NCBI RefSeq assembly: GCF_001006485.1
Contig: NZ_JUET01000119.1
Coordinates: 1 to 64,000, forward strand
DNA from: Tannerella forsythia
Lineage (GTDB): Bacteria; Bacteroidota; Bacteroidia; Bacteroidales; Tannerellaceae
Length of the DNA: 64,000 nt
Reading direction: 5' to 3'
In this document: positions 1 through 9,473 of the stretch, piece after piece
Layout of the letters: each line of letters begins with the position of its first letter
Numbering within the stretch: the stretch's first letter is position 1
The notes under the pieces: generated by a model
What the model was told of the DNA's origin: nothing
Databases searched by the model: none
Seen by the model: only the letters and a program-made list of their open reading frames with translations
Program-made: the position numbers and the translations under genes

Positions 1-182
1 CGCACGGCGAGACGATCTATATCCGCGTAGAGCGTAAAGATATCGCGAGCATCTACTCGGTAGCCGGCCAGTTAGTTCGGAGAATCGAACTGTCCGAAGG
101 CGATACGTCCGTCCCGATGCAACGCGGCGTATATGTGGTAACACTCAAAGACGGTACGGTGCATAAGGTGATCGTGAAATAA
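1..182 (+). CDS. C-terminal end of a type IX secretion cargo protein (partial)
   Basis: The frame beginning at base 3 is open from the window edge to a TAA at 180-182 and encodes about 59 residues. They look like the type A C-terminal sorting tail of Bacteroidetes type IX secretion: a short strand, then SVAGQLVRRIEL, then RGVYVVTLKDG and a basic VHKVIVK end. Such tails direct a protein across the outer membrane and are then removed. The catalytic or binding part lies outside the window, so the function of the protein cannot be told. A strong terminator follows at 243-280. Confidence 0.8.
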   Translation, partial: HGETIYIRVERKDIASIYSVAGQLVRRIELSEGDTSVPMQRGVYVVTLKDGTVHKVIVK

Positions 183-242
183 AAAATACAGCTTCGCTTA
201 AAGCCTTGTGAAAGGCCAGAAACTGTCAGGTGTTTAATGGAG

Positions 243-280
243 AGAGGGGGGATGTCAAAACGACATCCCCCCTCTTTTTT
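243..280 (+). terminator. Strong intrinsic terminator
   Basis: A perfect 14-bp stem (243-256 with 262-275), five-base loop AAAAC, then a run of six T. It ends the transcript of the partial secreted-protein gene. On the other strand there is no T-run, so it probably does not serve dnaJ. Confidence 0.9.
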
Positions 281-376
281 CCGTTGTTAAAGTGCTGATT
301 TAATTGTCGGCAATGGTTATGCGCGGTGCATGCCGAATCGTGTACCCGGAATTTGTGTTCCCGCCTTTTCGGTCAA

Positions 377-1528
377 TCAATCGAGCAGGTCACGGAACTT
401 ATTAAATATCCGGTTTTTGATAGACGGTGAAGGTTGAAAATTCTCCGCGCCGGCTAATTCTTTGATTTTGCTTTTTTCCGTTTCCGTAAGCTTTTCGGGG
501 ATATAGACACTGATGTTAATCAACAAGTCACCTGTCCCATAGCTGTTTACAGAAGGAAGGCCTTTGTTTCGCAGGCGAAGCACCTTGCCCGGTTGTGTGC
601 CCGGTTCAATTTTTACTTTCACTCGCCCGTCTACCGTGGGCACTTCGACCGAGTCGCCCAAAGCAGCTTGTGGAATAGTCAGCAGAAGGTTATATACCAG
701 ATCGTTCTCATCGCGAATCAGCTCCGGATGACGTTCCTCCTCGATGACAACCAACAAGTCGCCGTTTATTCCGCCCCGTCGTGCGGCGTTTCCCTTACCG
801 CTCATCGACAGTTGCATGCCTTCACCGACTCCCGCCGGGATATTCAACGTGATGACTTCTTCGGCGCGTGTAACTCCTTCGCCGTTGCAGTGCGCACATT
901 TACGCGTAATCGTTTCGCCCGTGCCTCCGCAAGTCGGACAGGTCGACTGGGTCTGCATCTGACCGAGAAACGTGCTGGCCACCCGCGTGACGAAGCCGCT
1001 GCCGTGGCACGTTGAGCAGGTCGAGATCGCCTGACTGTCGGCCGCGCCACTGCCATGACAATACGAACACGGCACATACTTCTTGACTTTGATTTTCTTT
1101 TCTACCCCGGTCGCAATCTCTTTCAGGGTCAGTTTGACCCTCACACGCAGGTCGGAGCCGCGTTGTACGGCACGAGAACGAGACGACGACGAACCAAATC
1201 CGCCGAACCCGCCGAAATGCCCGCCAAACAAGTCGCCGAACTGCGAGAAGATATCTTCCATCGACATCCCGCCGCCTCCGAACCCACCACTTGCTGCCGA
1301 ACTGCCGACCCCTGCATGTCCAAGCCGGTCGTAACGCTGCCGTTTTTCCTCATTGCTCAACACATCGTATGCCTCGGCCGCTTCCTTAAATTTCTCTTCA
1401 GCGTCCTTGTCGCCCGGATTGCGATCGGGATGAAACTGGATCGCTTTCTGCCGGTACGCTTTCTTGATCTCGTCGGCCGTCGCATCTTTACTTATGCCCA
1501 ATACCTCGTAATAGTCTCGTTTTGCCAC
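377..1528 (-). CDS. dnaJ: Chaperone DnaJ (Hsp40)
   Basis: Co-chaperone that delivers unfolded client proteins to DnaK and stimulates its ATPase in the cytoplasm. The 383-residue product has every DnaJ part in order: an N-terminal J domain with the HPD triad (FHPDRNPGD), a glycine/phenylalanine-rich linker (about residues 75-115), four CxxCxGxG zinc repeats ([32 protein letters not shown]) and the C-terminal substrate domain. Length is normal for type I DnaJ. It lies 27 bases downstream of grpE on the same strand, the usual Bacteroidetes grpE-dnaJ pair. No CIRCE-like heat-shock element was seen. Confidence 0.98.
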   Translation of the reverse strand: MAKRDYYEVLGISKDATADEIKKAYRQKAIQFHPDRNPGDKDAEEKFKEAAEAYDVLSNEEKRQRYDRLGHAGVGSSAASGGFGGGGMSMEDIFSQFGDLFGGHFGGFGGFGSSSSRSRAVQRGSDLRVRVKLTLKEIATGVEKKIKVKKYVPCSYCHGSGAADSQAISTCSTCHGSGFVTRVASTFLGQMQTQSTCPTCGGTGETITRKCAHCNGEGVTRAEEVITLNIPAGVGEGMQLSMSGKGNAARRGGINGDLLVVIEEERHPELIRDENDLVYNLLLTIPQAALGDSVEVPTVDGRVKVKIEPGTQPGKVLRLRNKGLPSVNSYGTGDLLINISVYIPEKLTETEKSKIKELAGAENFQPSPSIKNRIFNKFRDLLD

Positions 1529-1555
1529 TTCCTTTAATCTTTATGTCTGCTCTTA

Positions 1556-2167
1556 TTATTCTCCAACCACGACTTTGGCATGTCGGATGACTTTATCATA
1601 CAATGTATATCCCCGTTGTACACAGTCCACTACCTTGCCTTTCTGCGCTTCGTCGGAGGCTGGAATCGTGGCAACCGCTTCGAACAGTTCCGTATCGAAC
1701 GGCTGTCCGACGGCCTCGATCGGTTTCACGCCCTGCTGAGCCAGATAGGTCATGAACTTGTTATAGATCAGCTCCACTCCTTCGGCAACGGCAGCACCTG
1801 CTTCCTCCGTATTTTTCACTGTGTCGAGCGCCCGCTCAAAGTCGTCGACAACAGGAAGCAGGCCCGTCAATGCCGTTTCGCCTCCCATCTTAATCAGATC
1901 GGCTTTTTCACGTAAGGTACGTTTGCGGTAATTATCGAATTCAGCTCTCAAACGCAGATGCGAATCATTCAGCTCGTTATATTTCGTTTCAAAATCGGCA
2001 GACTCATTTTCTTTCGATATTTCTTTGCCGGGCGCAGCACCCTCTGCTCCCGTCACATTGTCAGTCGCATCGTCTTTTTCTGACGTATTTGCAGTGGTTT
2101 CCTGCTCTTTTGTCACCTCCGAACCGTTCTCACATTGCATTTTCTCTGCCTGTGTTTGCTTCTTCAT
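1556..2167 (-). CDS. grpE: Nucleotide exchange factor GrpE
   Basis: Releases ADP from DnaK during the chaperone cycle. The 203-residue protein has a long acidic low-complexity N-terminus (to about residue 55), a coiled-coil segment containing RAEFDNYRKRT and the C-terminal beta domain with QPFDTELFEAVATIP and GYTLYDKVIRHAKVVVGE, all typical of GrpE. It is the first gene of the grpE-dnaJ pair, and the promoter should lie in the AT-rich 220 bases upstream. The divergent gene beyond that gap is a PDZ protein. Confidence 0.97.
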   Translation of the reverse strand: MKKQTQAEKMQCENGSEVTKEQETTANTSEKDDATDNVTGAEGAAPGKEISKENESADFETKYNELNDSHLRLRAEFDNYRKRTLREKADLIKMGGETALTGLLPVVDDFERALDTVKNTEEAGAAVAEGVELIYNKFMTYLAQQGVKPIEAVGQPFDTELFEAVATIPASDEAQKGKVVDCVQRGYTLYDKVIRHAKVVVGE

Positions 2168-2322
2168 CTCTACTATATTTAGTTTATATCTATTGAATTA
2201 CACTCTTTAACCACATGCCGGAGCACCGATGGCACCATGTACCATCGTACTGCCTGCATGGCTTTTATCTTTAATTATGATCAAATATATTGCCAAGCCC
2301 TTCGTTTGAAAAAAAATATCTT

Positions 2323-2330
2323 TACCTTTG
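2323..2330 (+). promoter_or_regulatory. Candidate -7 box (TACCTTTG) of the PDZ-protein gene
   Basis: Matches the Bacteroidetes TAnnTTTG element and lies 57 bases upstream of the start codon at 2388. A TTTG at 2305-2308 is only 14 bases away, shorter than the usual 19-20, so the -33 half is weak. Confidence 0.55.
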
Positions 2331-2387
2331 TGCGATTAAAATAAACAGTGGCAAACACTGTCAGTACATATTCAATACATTATACTT

Positions 2388-3809
2388 ATGAAGAAGTTTT
2401 ATTGTTTGGCTCTTTTTGCCTGTCATGTCCTCACCTCTCCAGCACAAGACGATGTAAGCTGTCGTTTGGGATTCAGCTATGAGTTTAGCAGTAACAAGAA
2501 TTGGGGAAAAGACAGGCCGGTCATCATGAAAGTATATCCCAATTCGCCTGCCGAGAAGGCTGGTCTGAAACAGAATGATATTATCGAAGGCATCAACGGA
2601 ATGCGGATCGATGAGATTACGCTCGATGATGTGGATTCGTTGATCACGGATATGGATACCCGCGAAATCAAGTTGGTGATCCGTAATTTTGCGAATCAGG
2701 CACACCCCGTAACTCTCGAAAAAGAATGTTATTCGACCACAGCCTTAGGGGAAGATCAATTGGCAACGGCATTCTCGATGTATAGTGTCGAAAATACGCA
2801 CGATCGTCTGTTTGTCTGTCCGTTTACGACAAAAACAACGGATGATGCGATCGAGTTTTCTCAATTTAAGACATTTAATTTTAACGATGTAGAAGATCAT
2901 ACGGTCTCGAAAATCGAATCGATCATCAATGAAACGCTGAAATCGGAACTGACGAAAAAAGGACTGCAACAGAACACCCTCGATCCCGATTTTCTGATTC
3001 ATACGTATTATACGTTCGACAAAAACCCGAACTTCAAAAAGAAAAGCAAAGAGACGGAAGAACAGGCGCCTGTATTCCGTTATGACATTACACGCGACAA
3101 AGTGACACAGTTTCCTTTTTACAATGCAAATACTCCCGAATCGGAGGCCGAATATGTGTTGCAACTCGGTATTCGTTTCATTGACCAGCGTCACATTCCG
3201 GGACGTGTGCTGTGGGAGTGCGAGGCAAATGAGCTGATGAGCAGTCCCTACGCGATCGAAGAATATGCTGCGATTCATATCCCGTTGATGAGTATGCAGT
3301 TTCCGTATGTGAAATATCAGCGTAACGCGCAGTTTATCCTGACAAAGAAGAATTACAACTATACCGGTATTCGTTACAGTATCTATCAGTTGAATCGGGT
3401 GGTCGATGTAGATTACGGCTCTCCGGCCTCGAAAGCCGGCATCCAAAAAGGCGACCTCATCGACCGGATCGAAGGAAAACGGATGGACCATACGGCAGAC
3501 GAATTTACGGCAGCTTATCGCCAGTTTATCACCAACACCCTGAAATATCGCGACAGCGGTACGCGCTTTACGAATGCCAACGGTTTTCCGAACTGCATGT
3601 TCTGGGATAAATTCAACTATACGCAGATCGCCAAAACATTTGCAAACGACAAAAACATAACCGCCTTCTCTTACCTTTATTATTTTGCGCCGTACGTGAA
3701 CCCCTCGGGCACGAATATATGTACGTTCCAGCTGCGTCGCGGCACGGAAAAGCTCGAATATACGATCCGTCCGGAGTTTCGTTCGGAGAAAACCATCGAG
3801 CTGAACTGA
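2388..3809 (+). CDS. Secreted protein with two PDZ domains and a DUF4136-like middle
   Basis: A 473-residue exported protein. It starts with a short signal peptide ending near SPAQ. A PDZ-type module follows (about residues 25-90, with SPAEKAGLKQNDIIEGINGM), and a second lies near residues 345-375 (YGSPASKAGIQKGDLIDRIEGKRM). Between them is a region resembling DUF4136 lipoprotein domains (DPDFLIHTYYT). No serine-protease triad is visible, so it is probably a periplasmic or outer-membrane binding or scaffold protein rather than an HtrA protease. Its stop lies 23 bases before the chosen start of mutS2, so the two are probably cotranscribed. The substrate is unknown. Confidence 0.85.
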   Translation: MKKFYCLALFACHVLTSPAQDDVSCRLGFSYEFSSNKNWGKDRPVIMKVYPNSPAEKAGLKQNDIIEGINGMRIDEITLDDVDSLITDMDTREIKLVIRNFANQAHPVTLEKECYSTTALGEDQLATAFSMYSVENTHDRLFVCPFTTKTTDDAIEFSQFKTFNFNDVEDHTVSKIESIINETLKSELTKKGLQQNTLDPDFLIHTYYTFDKNPNFKKKSKETEEQAPVFRYDITRDKVTQFPFYNANTPESEAEYVLQLGIRFIDQRHIPGRVLWECEANELMSSPYAIEEYAAIHIPLMSMQFPYVKYQRNAQFILTKKNYNYTGIRYSIYQLNRVVDVDYGSPASKAGIQKGDLIDRIEGKRMDHTADEFTAAYRQFITNTLKYRDSGTRFTNANGFPNCMFWDKFNYTQIAKTFANDKNITAFSYLYYFAPYVNPSGTNICTFQLRRGTEKLEYTIRPEFRSEKTIELN

Positions 3810-3832
3810 TTGATCGAACAGCGAAGGGACTC

Positions 3833-6313
3833 GTGACCTATCCGGAGAATTTCGAGCATAAGCTCGGTTTCGATAAGATTCGCGGGCTGATCGGTGCACA
3901 GTGCCTGAGCCCGTTGGGCAAAGAATTGGCGGAAGAGATCCGGTTTTCGGCTGACATGGTCACCGTATCGGAACGACTTGAGCAAACCGATGAATTTGTT
4001 CGTATCTTACAGGGGGAACGTCCGTTCCCCGCAAACTACTTCATCGACGTACGCCGGGCGTTGAACCGTATCCGACCCGAAGGGACATTTATCGACGAAG
4101 CGGAACTGTTCGACCTGAAACGCTCCCTGCAAACGATTGGCGACATCACCGCCTTTTTTAAACCGACAGACGACAACGACGAAATCAACTATCCGGCATT
4201 GGCGGCACTGGCGGCCGGCGTCCCGGTTTTCCCCGCCCTTGTCCGGCAGATCGACGGCATGCTCGACCGGTACGGGCAGATGAAAGACAGCGCATCGGCA
4301 GAGCTTGCCCGCATACGCCGGGAGAAGATCGCCACGACGGGTAGCATCTCGCGTAACCTGCAATCGATTCTGCGCTCAGCACAGTCGGAAGGATTTGTCG
4401 ACAAGGATGTGACGCCGGCGATGCGCGACGGACGATTAGTGATCCCTGTGACGCCGGCTTTCAAGCGGAGAATCCGGGGCATCGTGCACGACGAGTCGGC
4501 AACGGGCAAGACGGTTTTCATCGAGCCGGAAGCCATCGTGGAAGCGAATAACCGCATCCGCGAGTTAGAAAGCGAAGAACGACGCGAGATTGTACGGATT
4601 CTGACGGAATTTACGGACCTCATCCGTCCGCAGATACCGGACATGTTGCAATCGTACGCTTTTCTGGCTACAATGGATTTTATCCGCGCGAAGGCAATTT
4701 TTGCCGGACAAATTCAGGCCATCAAGCCGGCACTGACCGACCGGCCGCTACTCGACTGGCGCGAGGCCGTGCATCCGCTGCTCTTACTCTCGCACCGGCG
4801 GCAAGGCAAACCGGTTGTCCCGCTTGATATTACCATAGACGACGAAAGGCGGCTGCTGATCATTTCCGGCCCTAACGCCGGCGGTAAATCAGTCTGTCTG
4901 AAAACGGTCGGGCTGCTGCAATACATGCTTCAATGCGGCATCCCGATCCCGCTTCACGAACAGTCGAAAGCCGGAATCTTCGAGCGCCTGTTTATCGATA
5001 TCGGCGACGAGCAGAGCATCGAGAACGATCTGAGCACCTACAGTTCGCATCTGACGAACATGAAATACTTCGTTCGGCACGGCAACGAGCGTACACTGTT
5101 GCTTATCGACGAGTTCGGCAGCGGCACGGAACCGCTCATGGGCGGTGCGCTGGCCGAAGCCTTGCTCGAACGTTTCAACCGCAAGGAAATGTTCGGCATC
5201 ATCACAACGCATTATCAAAACCTCAAGCAGTATGCTGAAGACCACGAGGGCGTGCTCAACGGCGCCATGCTATACGATCGCCACCTGATGCAGCCGCTTT
5301 TCAAGCTCTCGATCGGCCATCCCGGCAGCTCGTTTGCCGTCGAGATCGCCCGTAAAATCGGATTGCCCGAAGAGGTGATTGCCGAAGCGTCGGAAAAAGT
5401 GGGCAGCGACTACATCGATATGGATAAGTATCTGCAGGACATCGTGCGTGACAAACGATACTGGGAGAATAAACGCCAGCATATCCGCCGGCAGGAGAAA
5501 CGCCTCGAAGAACTGACGGCACGCTACGAGAAAGACCTCGATGCCGTGAATCGCCAGCGCAAGGAAATCGTACAGACGGCTAAAAACGAAGCGCAGCAAA
5601 TCATCCGCGAAGCCAATGCGAAGATTGAACAGACGATCCGCGAAATCAAAGAAGCGCAGGCCGAGAAAGAACGCACACGCATCGCCCGTCAGGCACTGAG
5701 CGAATTTAAGGAAACGGTGCATCAAACACAGGAAGACGATGCACGCATTGCCCGGAAGATGGAGAAATTGCGCGAACGGCAGGCACGTCGCAAACAACCC
5801 GAAGCCGTCACCGAACCGAAGGTGATGCCGGCGCCCGAAGAGAAAAAACTGGCGGTAGGCGATACCGTCCGCCTGAAAGGGCAGACAACCACAGGCACCG
5901 TGATCGAGTTGCAAGGGAAGCAGGCCGTCGTAGCCTTCGGAATGATTAAGAGCACGGTAAAAACCGATCAGCTCGAACTGGTCAGCCGCAGCCAGCTGAA
6001 AAAAGAAGTACGCAATCATACGTTCGTCAGTGCGCAAACGGCCGATGCGATGCACGAGAAAAAGCTGCATTTCAAGCAGGAGATCGATGTACGGGGCATG
6101 CGCGGCAACGAAGCCTTGCAGGCCGTTACGTATTTTGTCGACGATGCTATTCAGATCGGTGTCTCACGCGTGCGCATCCTGCACGGAACAGGCAACGGCA
6201 TTCTTCGCCAACTCATCCGCCAATACCTCTCGACCGTACCCGGCATCCAACGTTTTCAGGACGAACATATACAGTTCGGAGGTGCCGGAATCACCGTTAT
6301 TGATTTGGAATAG
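3833..6313 (+). CDS. mutS2: Endonuclease MutS2
   Basis: MutS2-family ATPase and nuclease, which acts on recombination intermediates or collided ribosomes in other bacteria. Visible parts: a core resembling MutS domains III-V; Walker A GPNAGGKS near residue 346; the LLIDEFGSGTEP Walker B region; a long charged coiled coil (about residues 530-650); and a C-terminal Smr domain with DVRGMRG and HGTGNG. The open frame extends upstream into the PDZ gene, but the family N-terminus YPENFEHKLGFDKIR begins right after a GTG at 3833. An AAGGGA Shine-Dalgarno lies 5 bases before it, so I chose that start (826 residues). Confidence 0.94.
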   Translation: MTYPENFEHKLGFDKIRGLIGAQCLSPLGKELAEEIRFSADMVTVSERLEQTDEFVRILQGERPFPANYFIDVRRALNRIRPEGTFIDEAELFDLKRSLQTIGDITAFFKPTDDNDEINYPALAALAAGVPVFPALVRQIDGMLDRYGQMKDSASAELARIRREKIATTGSISRNLQSILRSAQSEGFVDKDVTPAMRDGRLVIPVTPAFKRRIRGIVHDESATGKTVFIEPEAIVEANNRIRELESEERREIVRILTEFTDLIRPQIPDMLQSYAFLATMDFIRAKAIFAGQIQAIKPALTDRPLLDWREAVHPLLLLSHRRQGKPVVPLDITIDDERRLLIISGPNAGGKSVCLKTVGLLQYMLQCGIPIPLHEQSKAGIFERLFIDIGDEQSIENDLSTYSSHLTNMKYFVRHGNERTLLLIDEFGSGTEPLMGGALAEALLERFNRKEMFGIITTHYQNLKQYAEDHEGVLNGAMLYDRHLMQPLFKLSIGHPGSSFAVEIARKIGLPEEVIAEASEKVGSDYIDMDKYLQDIVRDKRYWENKRQHIRRQEKRLEELTARYEKDLDAVNRQRKEIVQTAKNEAQQIIREANAKIEQTIREIKEAQAEKERTRIARQALSEFKETVHQTQEDDARIARKMEKLRERQARRKQPEAVTEPKVMPAPEEKKLAVGDTVRLKGQTTTGTVIELQGKQAVVAFGMIKSTVKTDQLELVSRSQLKKEVRNHTFVSAQTADAMHEKKLHFKQEIDVRGMRGNEALQAVTYFVDDAIQIGVSRVRILHGTGNGILRQLIRQYLSTVPGIQRFQDEHIQFGGAGITVIDLE

Positions 6314-6340
6314 GACTGTTTGTTCTTTATTAGAAGAAGT

Positions 6341-6399
6341 AAGGGAACGGAATGTCTACCCTATCGGTTCATCCGGTAGCCTAATACCATTCCCCTTTT
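6341..6399. terminator. Imperfect stem-loop between convergent genes
   Basis: Lies between the converging mutS2 and DHODH-like genes. CTACC (6356-6360) pairs with GGTAG (6375-6379), and the flanks AAGGGAACGGAATG and CATTCCCCTTT are partly complementary. It could stop transcription both ways, but the stem is interrupted. Confidence 0.45.
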
Positions 6400-6411
6400 C
6401 CGGGTTCGGTT

Positions 6412-7389
6412 TTACACAGAACCGAAGTATTTCATGAACTGTGTACGTTCATACCTCGATGCGTTCGGGGCTTTCGAGAAGCTCAAGCGTCCTTTGAATT
6501 CGTCGATCGACTGATATTTTTGCTGCGCCATCCATTCTTCGAGGCAGGTAAGCATTTGTGTAACGATCTCCATGCCGTTTTTGTAGACGGTAGTACATAG
6601 TTGCACGGCCGACGCTCCCGCAAGGATACATTTGATGACGTCTTTCCACTCATGCACACCGGTCGATGCCGCCAACGAAACATCCGGAAGAATGCCTGAG
6701 ACAAGCGCCGTCCAGCGGAGCGTGTCGCTCAAGTCGGAATGACTGCTAAATACCTGTCCGGACGTGATCTGACATGAATGAATATCAATATCAGGCTGAT
6801 AGTAACGGTTAAACAGTACGACTCCGTCTGCTCCGTGACCTTTCAACAAATTCACCACCGCGGGAATGTTACTGAAACCTTTCCCGATCTTCATAATCAC
6901 CGGAATAGAGATTTGTTCCTTCACCTTCTTGAGGATAGAGGTATAAACGTTAACCACTTCCTGTCCTGTGGCGTACAAGTCGGTGCAGAGGTAAAACACA
7001 TTCAGCTCCAGCGCATCGGCTCCAGCTGCTTCGATCTGACGGGCAAAATCCACCCAGGTATCGGCCTTGTAACAATTCACACTGGCAATGATCGGAATCG
7101 TACATTGCGCCTTCGTCTCACGAATCAGGGTCAAATATTCTTCACTCTGATTAGCTTTGACATAGTGACGCACATAATCCACTGCTTCCGGATAGTCAGC
7201 CGCCTCTTGCATTAATACGTCGCTTTGCGCTTCGATCTGTTCTTCAAACATGGACTTGAGCACAATCGCTCCGGCACCTGCCTCTTCAAAGCTTTTGTTT
7301 CGTTCTACCTTGCTCGTAAGCCCCGAACTTCCTATAATCAGCGGATTCCTCAACGTCAGCCCCGCGTATTTCGTTTCTGTACGGATCAT
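6412..7389 (-). CDS. Dihydroorotate dehydrogenase-like flavoprotein
   Basis: A 325-residue TIM-barrel protein resembling class 1 dihydroorotate dehydrogenases but of the separate Bacteroidetes DHODH-like group. The N-terminus (GLTLRNPLIIGSSGLT) and the barrel motifs IIASVNCY, ADALELNVF and IPVIMKIGKGFSN fit FMN binding, and ADGVVLFNRYYQP and GASAVQLCT fit the later barrel strands. The C-terminal SKAPNASRYERTQFMKYFGS tail is characteristic of this subgroup. Whether it makes orotate or acts on another substrate cannot be told. A TAATTTTG box at 7413-7420 on the minus strand may be its own promoter. Confidence 0.85.
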   Translation of the reverse strand: MIRTETKYAGLTLRNPLIIGSSGLTSKVERNKSFEEAGAGAIVLKSMFEEQIEAQSDVLMQEAADYPEAVDYVRHYVKANQSEEYLTLIRETKAQCTIPIIASVNCYKADTWVDFARQIEAAGADALELNVFYLCTDLYATGQEVVNVYTSILKKVKEQISIPVIMKIGKGFSNIPAVVNLLKGHGADGVVLFNRYYQPDIDIHSCQITSGQVFSSHSDLSDTLRWTALVSGILPDVSLAASTGVHEWKDVIKCILAGASAVQLCTTVYKNGMEIVTQMLTCLEEWMAQQKYQSIDEFKGRLSFSKAPNASRYERTQFMKYFGSV

Positions 7390-7473
7390 ATTCTTTTCTT
7401 TTTCTCGAACGACAAAATTAAATATTTTTTTGATACTTCCCGTATTCCGTCCTGTAAAATGACAGAACAGGAG

Positions 7474-8139
7474 TTAATATATGCGGTTACCGAATATCTT
7501 CGTTCCCACGCGCACCATCGTACTCCCCTCTTCCAAAGCAAGAGGATAATCATCACTCATCCCCATCGACAGTTCCTTGAAATCATCTCCCGCAGAAGGC
7601 AAGGAGCGCAATTCTTCAAACAGCGAACGGAGCTTGCGAAACTCGCGACGCACCTGCGTCTCATCGTCTGTAAACGTGGCCATTCCCATAAGCCCGACCA
7701 CCCGGATATGCGGGTAAGCGTTCAACGTATCTCGCGCAAACAACTCCCTGCATTCGTCCGGAGTAAATCCGTGCTTCGAGGCCTCTTCCGCGATATGCAC
7801 TTCGATCAGAACCCGGATTTGGCGACCGCATTTCTTCGCTTCCTTATCCACGGCGGCCAGCAACTTCAGGGAGTCGATGCTCTGAATCACATGAATAAAC
7901 GGTGCGATGTATTTGACCTTGTTCGTTTGCAACGTTCCGATAAAATGCCATTCGATGTCGGCGGGCAGTGCCGGCTGCTTTGTCATCAGTTCCTGTACCC
8001 GGCTCTCGCCGAACACGCGCTGTCCGCAGTCGTAAGCCTCCTGCAACGCATCGACCGGATGAAATTTGGAAACGGCTACAAGCGTAACGCCTGCCGGAAT
8101 CGTCTGCCCGATACGCGCCAAACGGTCTGCAATTTTCAT
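7474..8139 (-). CDS. yggS: YggS/PLPBP family pyridoxal-phosphate homeostasis protein
   Basis: A 221-residue protein of the YggS family, which binds pyridoxal 5'-phosphate and buffers free cofactor without a known reaction. The family lysine is Lys25 in LVAVSKFHPVDAL. Later motifs FGESRVQEL, WHFIGTLQTNKVKYI and LSMGMSDDYPLALEEGSTMVRVGTKIFG are all present. The start codon overlaps the stop of the DUF4494 gene by four bases, implying translational coupling. Confidence 0.95.
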   Translation of the reverse strand: MKIADRLARIGQTIPAGVTLVAVSKFHPVDALQEAYDCGQRVFGESRVQELMTKQPALPADIEWHFIGTLQTNKVKYIAPFIHVIQSIDSLKLLAAVDKEAKKCGRQIRVLIEVHIAEEASKHGFTPDECRELFARDTLNAYPHIRVVGLMGMATFTDDETQVRREFRKLRSLFEELRSLPSAGDDFKELSMGMSDDYPLALEEGSTMVRVGTKIFGNRIY

Positions 8140-8609
8140 CCCTCAACGTCTTGTTTGAGCATCACAGCCTGTCTCTCCTTTGCATCTTCGGAGAACGGAA
8201 ACACATCGATCAACGGACTTTCCGCCACCGAAGCGATCTCATAATCCGCCATCGTGCCTTTCATCCCTTCGTCGATGACCTCGATCGCCTCTCTGACCGA
8301 CGAGGCTTGCGCCAGCATCTGCACCGCTGTTTTCTTCTCCGCTCCGCTCTTCTCGTCGAGCGTAATATAGCATACTTTAGCCTTATAATAACGGTCTCCC
8401 TGAGGGTTATAGAAGATCTCGCTCAACCGTGCCCGCTTAATATCGGCTACGGTAAACTCACCCGATATATACGGACGAATCTCCTCAATAATACGGGCTT
8501 CGGCCTCGGTAAACGACATGGCATCTACCAAATAAGGTTCCGTCACTTTCTTCTGCATCCCCCCTTCCATCGCCTTTTCATACGACACCTTGCACTCAAA
8601 CCAGTTCAT
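8136..8609 (-). CDS. DUF4494 family protein
   Basis: A 157-residue protein beginning MNWFECKVSYEK and containing KVTEPYLVDAMSFTEAEARI, the pattern of DUF4494, a family I know only from Bacteroidetes. There is no signal peptide or membrane segment, so it is probably cytoplasmic. Its function is unknown. It lies between a GNAT gene (8 bases) and yggS (4-base overlap) in a tight minus-strand operon. Confidence 0.88.
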   Translation of the reverse strand: MNWFECKVSYEKAMEGGMQKKVTEPYLVDAMSFTEAEARIIEEIRPYISGEFTVADIKRARLSEIFYNPQGDRYYKAKVCYITLDEKSGAEKKTAVQMLAQASSVREAIEVIDEGMKGTMADYEIASVAESPLIDVFPFSEDAKERQAVMLKQDVEG

Positions 8610-8617
8610 TCATTCTT

Positions 8618-9154
8618 CTACTTTTCTGTTCGTAACTTACTGTAAATATCCAAATCCGTAAACCGGCCGTCGGCCATGCGTTCCCCATCGCGTTCGTTTC
8701 CCTCATACCTAAAACCCAATCGCAAAGGGATGCGTTTGCTGCGCGTATTGCCGACAGCGCATTTGATCTGTATACGGTTGATCTTCAATTTTCCGAAGGC
8801 TAAATCACACAGTGCCTTCACGGCAAGCGTCATCAGTCCTTGCCCTTGATATTCCTCACAAAGCCAATAGCCGATCTCTGTCTTACAGTTGTCTCTATCG
8901 GTATCTTTAAACCCGATCAAACCGGCAAACCGGCCCTCACACACGATCACAAACGTATAATCTCCGCGATCCGCATCATTGACAGCCGCCCGCACAATTT
9001 TCAACGTATCTTCGATGCTGTGCGTCCTTTCGACAAACGGCAACCATTTACGCATATATTCGCGCTGCGTATCAATCGCATGAAAGATATCCGAGACATC
9101 CGATTGTTGAAGCGGTCGAAGCTCCGTTGTTTTATTCAATTTTATCTTTTCCAT
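8618..9154 (-). CDS. GNAT N-acetyltransferase, RimJ/RimL type
   Basis: A 178-residue acetyltransferase. The N-terminal TTELRPLQQSDVSDIFHAI, the central FAGLIGFKD strand, the acetyl-CoA loop EYQGQGLMTLAVKAL and the late NRIQIKCAVGNTRSKRIPLRLGFRYEG match RimJ/RimL-like enzymes that acetylate protein N-termini or small amines. The actual substrate is unknown. It is the first gene of the four-gene minus-strand run ending with the DHODH-like gene. Confidence 0.9.
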   Translation of the reverse strand: MEKIKLNKTTELRPLQQSDVSDIFHAIDTQREYMRKWLPFVERTHSIEDTLKIVRAAVNDADRGDYTFVIVCEGRFAGLIGFKDTDRDNCKTEIGYWLCEEYQGQGLMTLAVKALCDLAFGKLKINRIQIKCAVGNTRSKRIPLRLGFRYEGNERDGERMADGRFTDLDIYSKLRTEK

Positions 9155-9376
9155 CGTTTTTTCAGGCTCTTTCGCGTCACGAACCTGCAGTTGATTTTCG
9201 TGACAAAACTATGATTTATTTTCGGAGTGGCAAAGCGTTTCCCGTATAAATTATGAACCGTATCGGGAAGCTGCTTTTATACCTGACTGACAATTATCGG
9301 CGCAGCTTGAGAAGAAACTTTTTCGGATGATTGAGTGCATAAGAACGGAATATTTCGAAGATGAATCTTTTTTCTT

Positions 9377-9408
9377 TTTGGGCAGAACAAAAATTTCATC
9401 TATCTTTG
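9377..9408 (+). promoter_or_regulatory. Promoter of tRNA locus 1
   Basis: TTTG at 9377-9380, a 20-base spacer and TATCTTTG at 9401-9408 match the Bacteroidetes vegetative promoter closely. Transcription should start near 9415, upstream of the first truncated tRNA-Gly copy, so the truncated copies are predicted to be part of the primary tRNA transcript. Confidence 0.8.
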
Positions 9409-9437
9409 CAACCGTATTTCGCAGAAGTAGCAACAAC

Positions 9438-9473
9438 GCGGAAGTAGCTCAGTTGGTAGAGCACAACCTTGCC
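9438..9473 (+). repeat. Truncated tRNA-Gly copy 1 (positions 1-36)
   Basis: Identical to the first 36 bases of the intact tRNA-Gly at 9701: acceptor strand, D arm, 5' anticodon strand and the GCC anticodon. It stops exactly after the anticodon. A spacer then runs to the next copy, which starts 111 bases further on. Confidence 0.9.

Noticed and set aside
2745-3899. Long minus-strand ORF of 384 codons
   Set aside because: It is antisense to the PDZ-protein gene, which has a signal peptide and PDZ motifs; the antisense translation is arginine/phenylalanine-rich without family features.
5270-6070. 266-codon minus-strand ORF
   Set aside because: Antisense to the charged coiled-coil region of MutS2; phenylalanine/leucine-rich shadow.
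7225-8244. 339-codon plus-strand ORF
   Set aside because: Antisense to yggS and its neighbours, which are clearly real.
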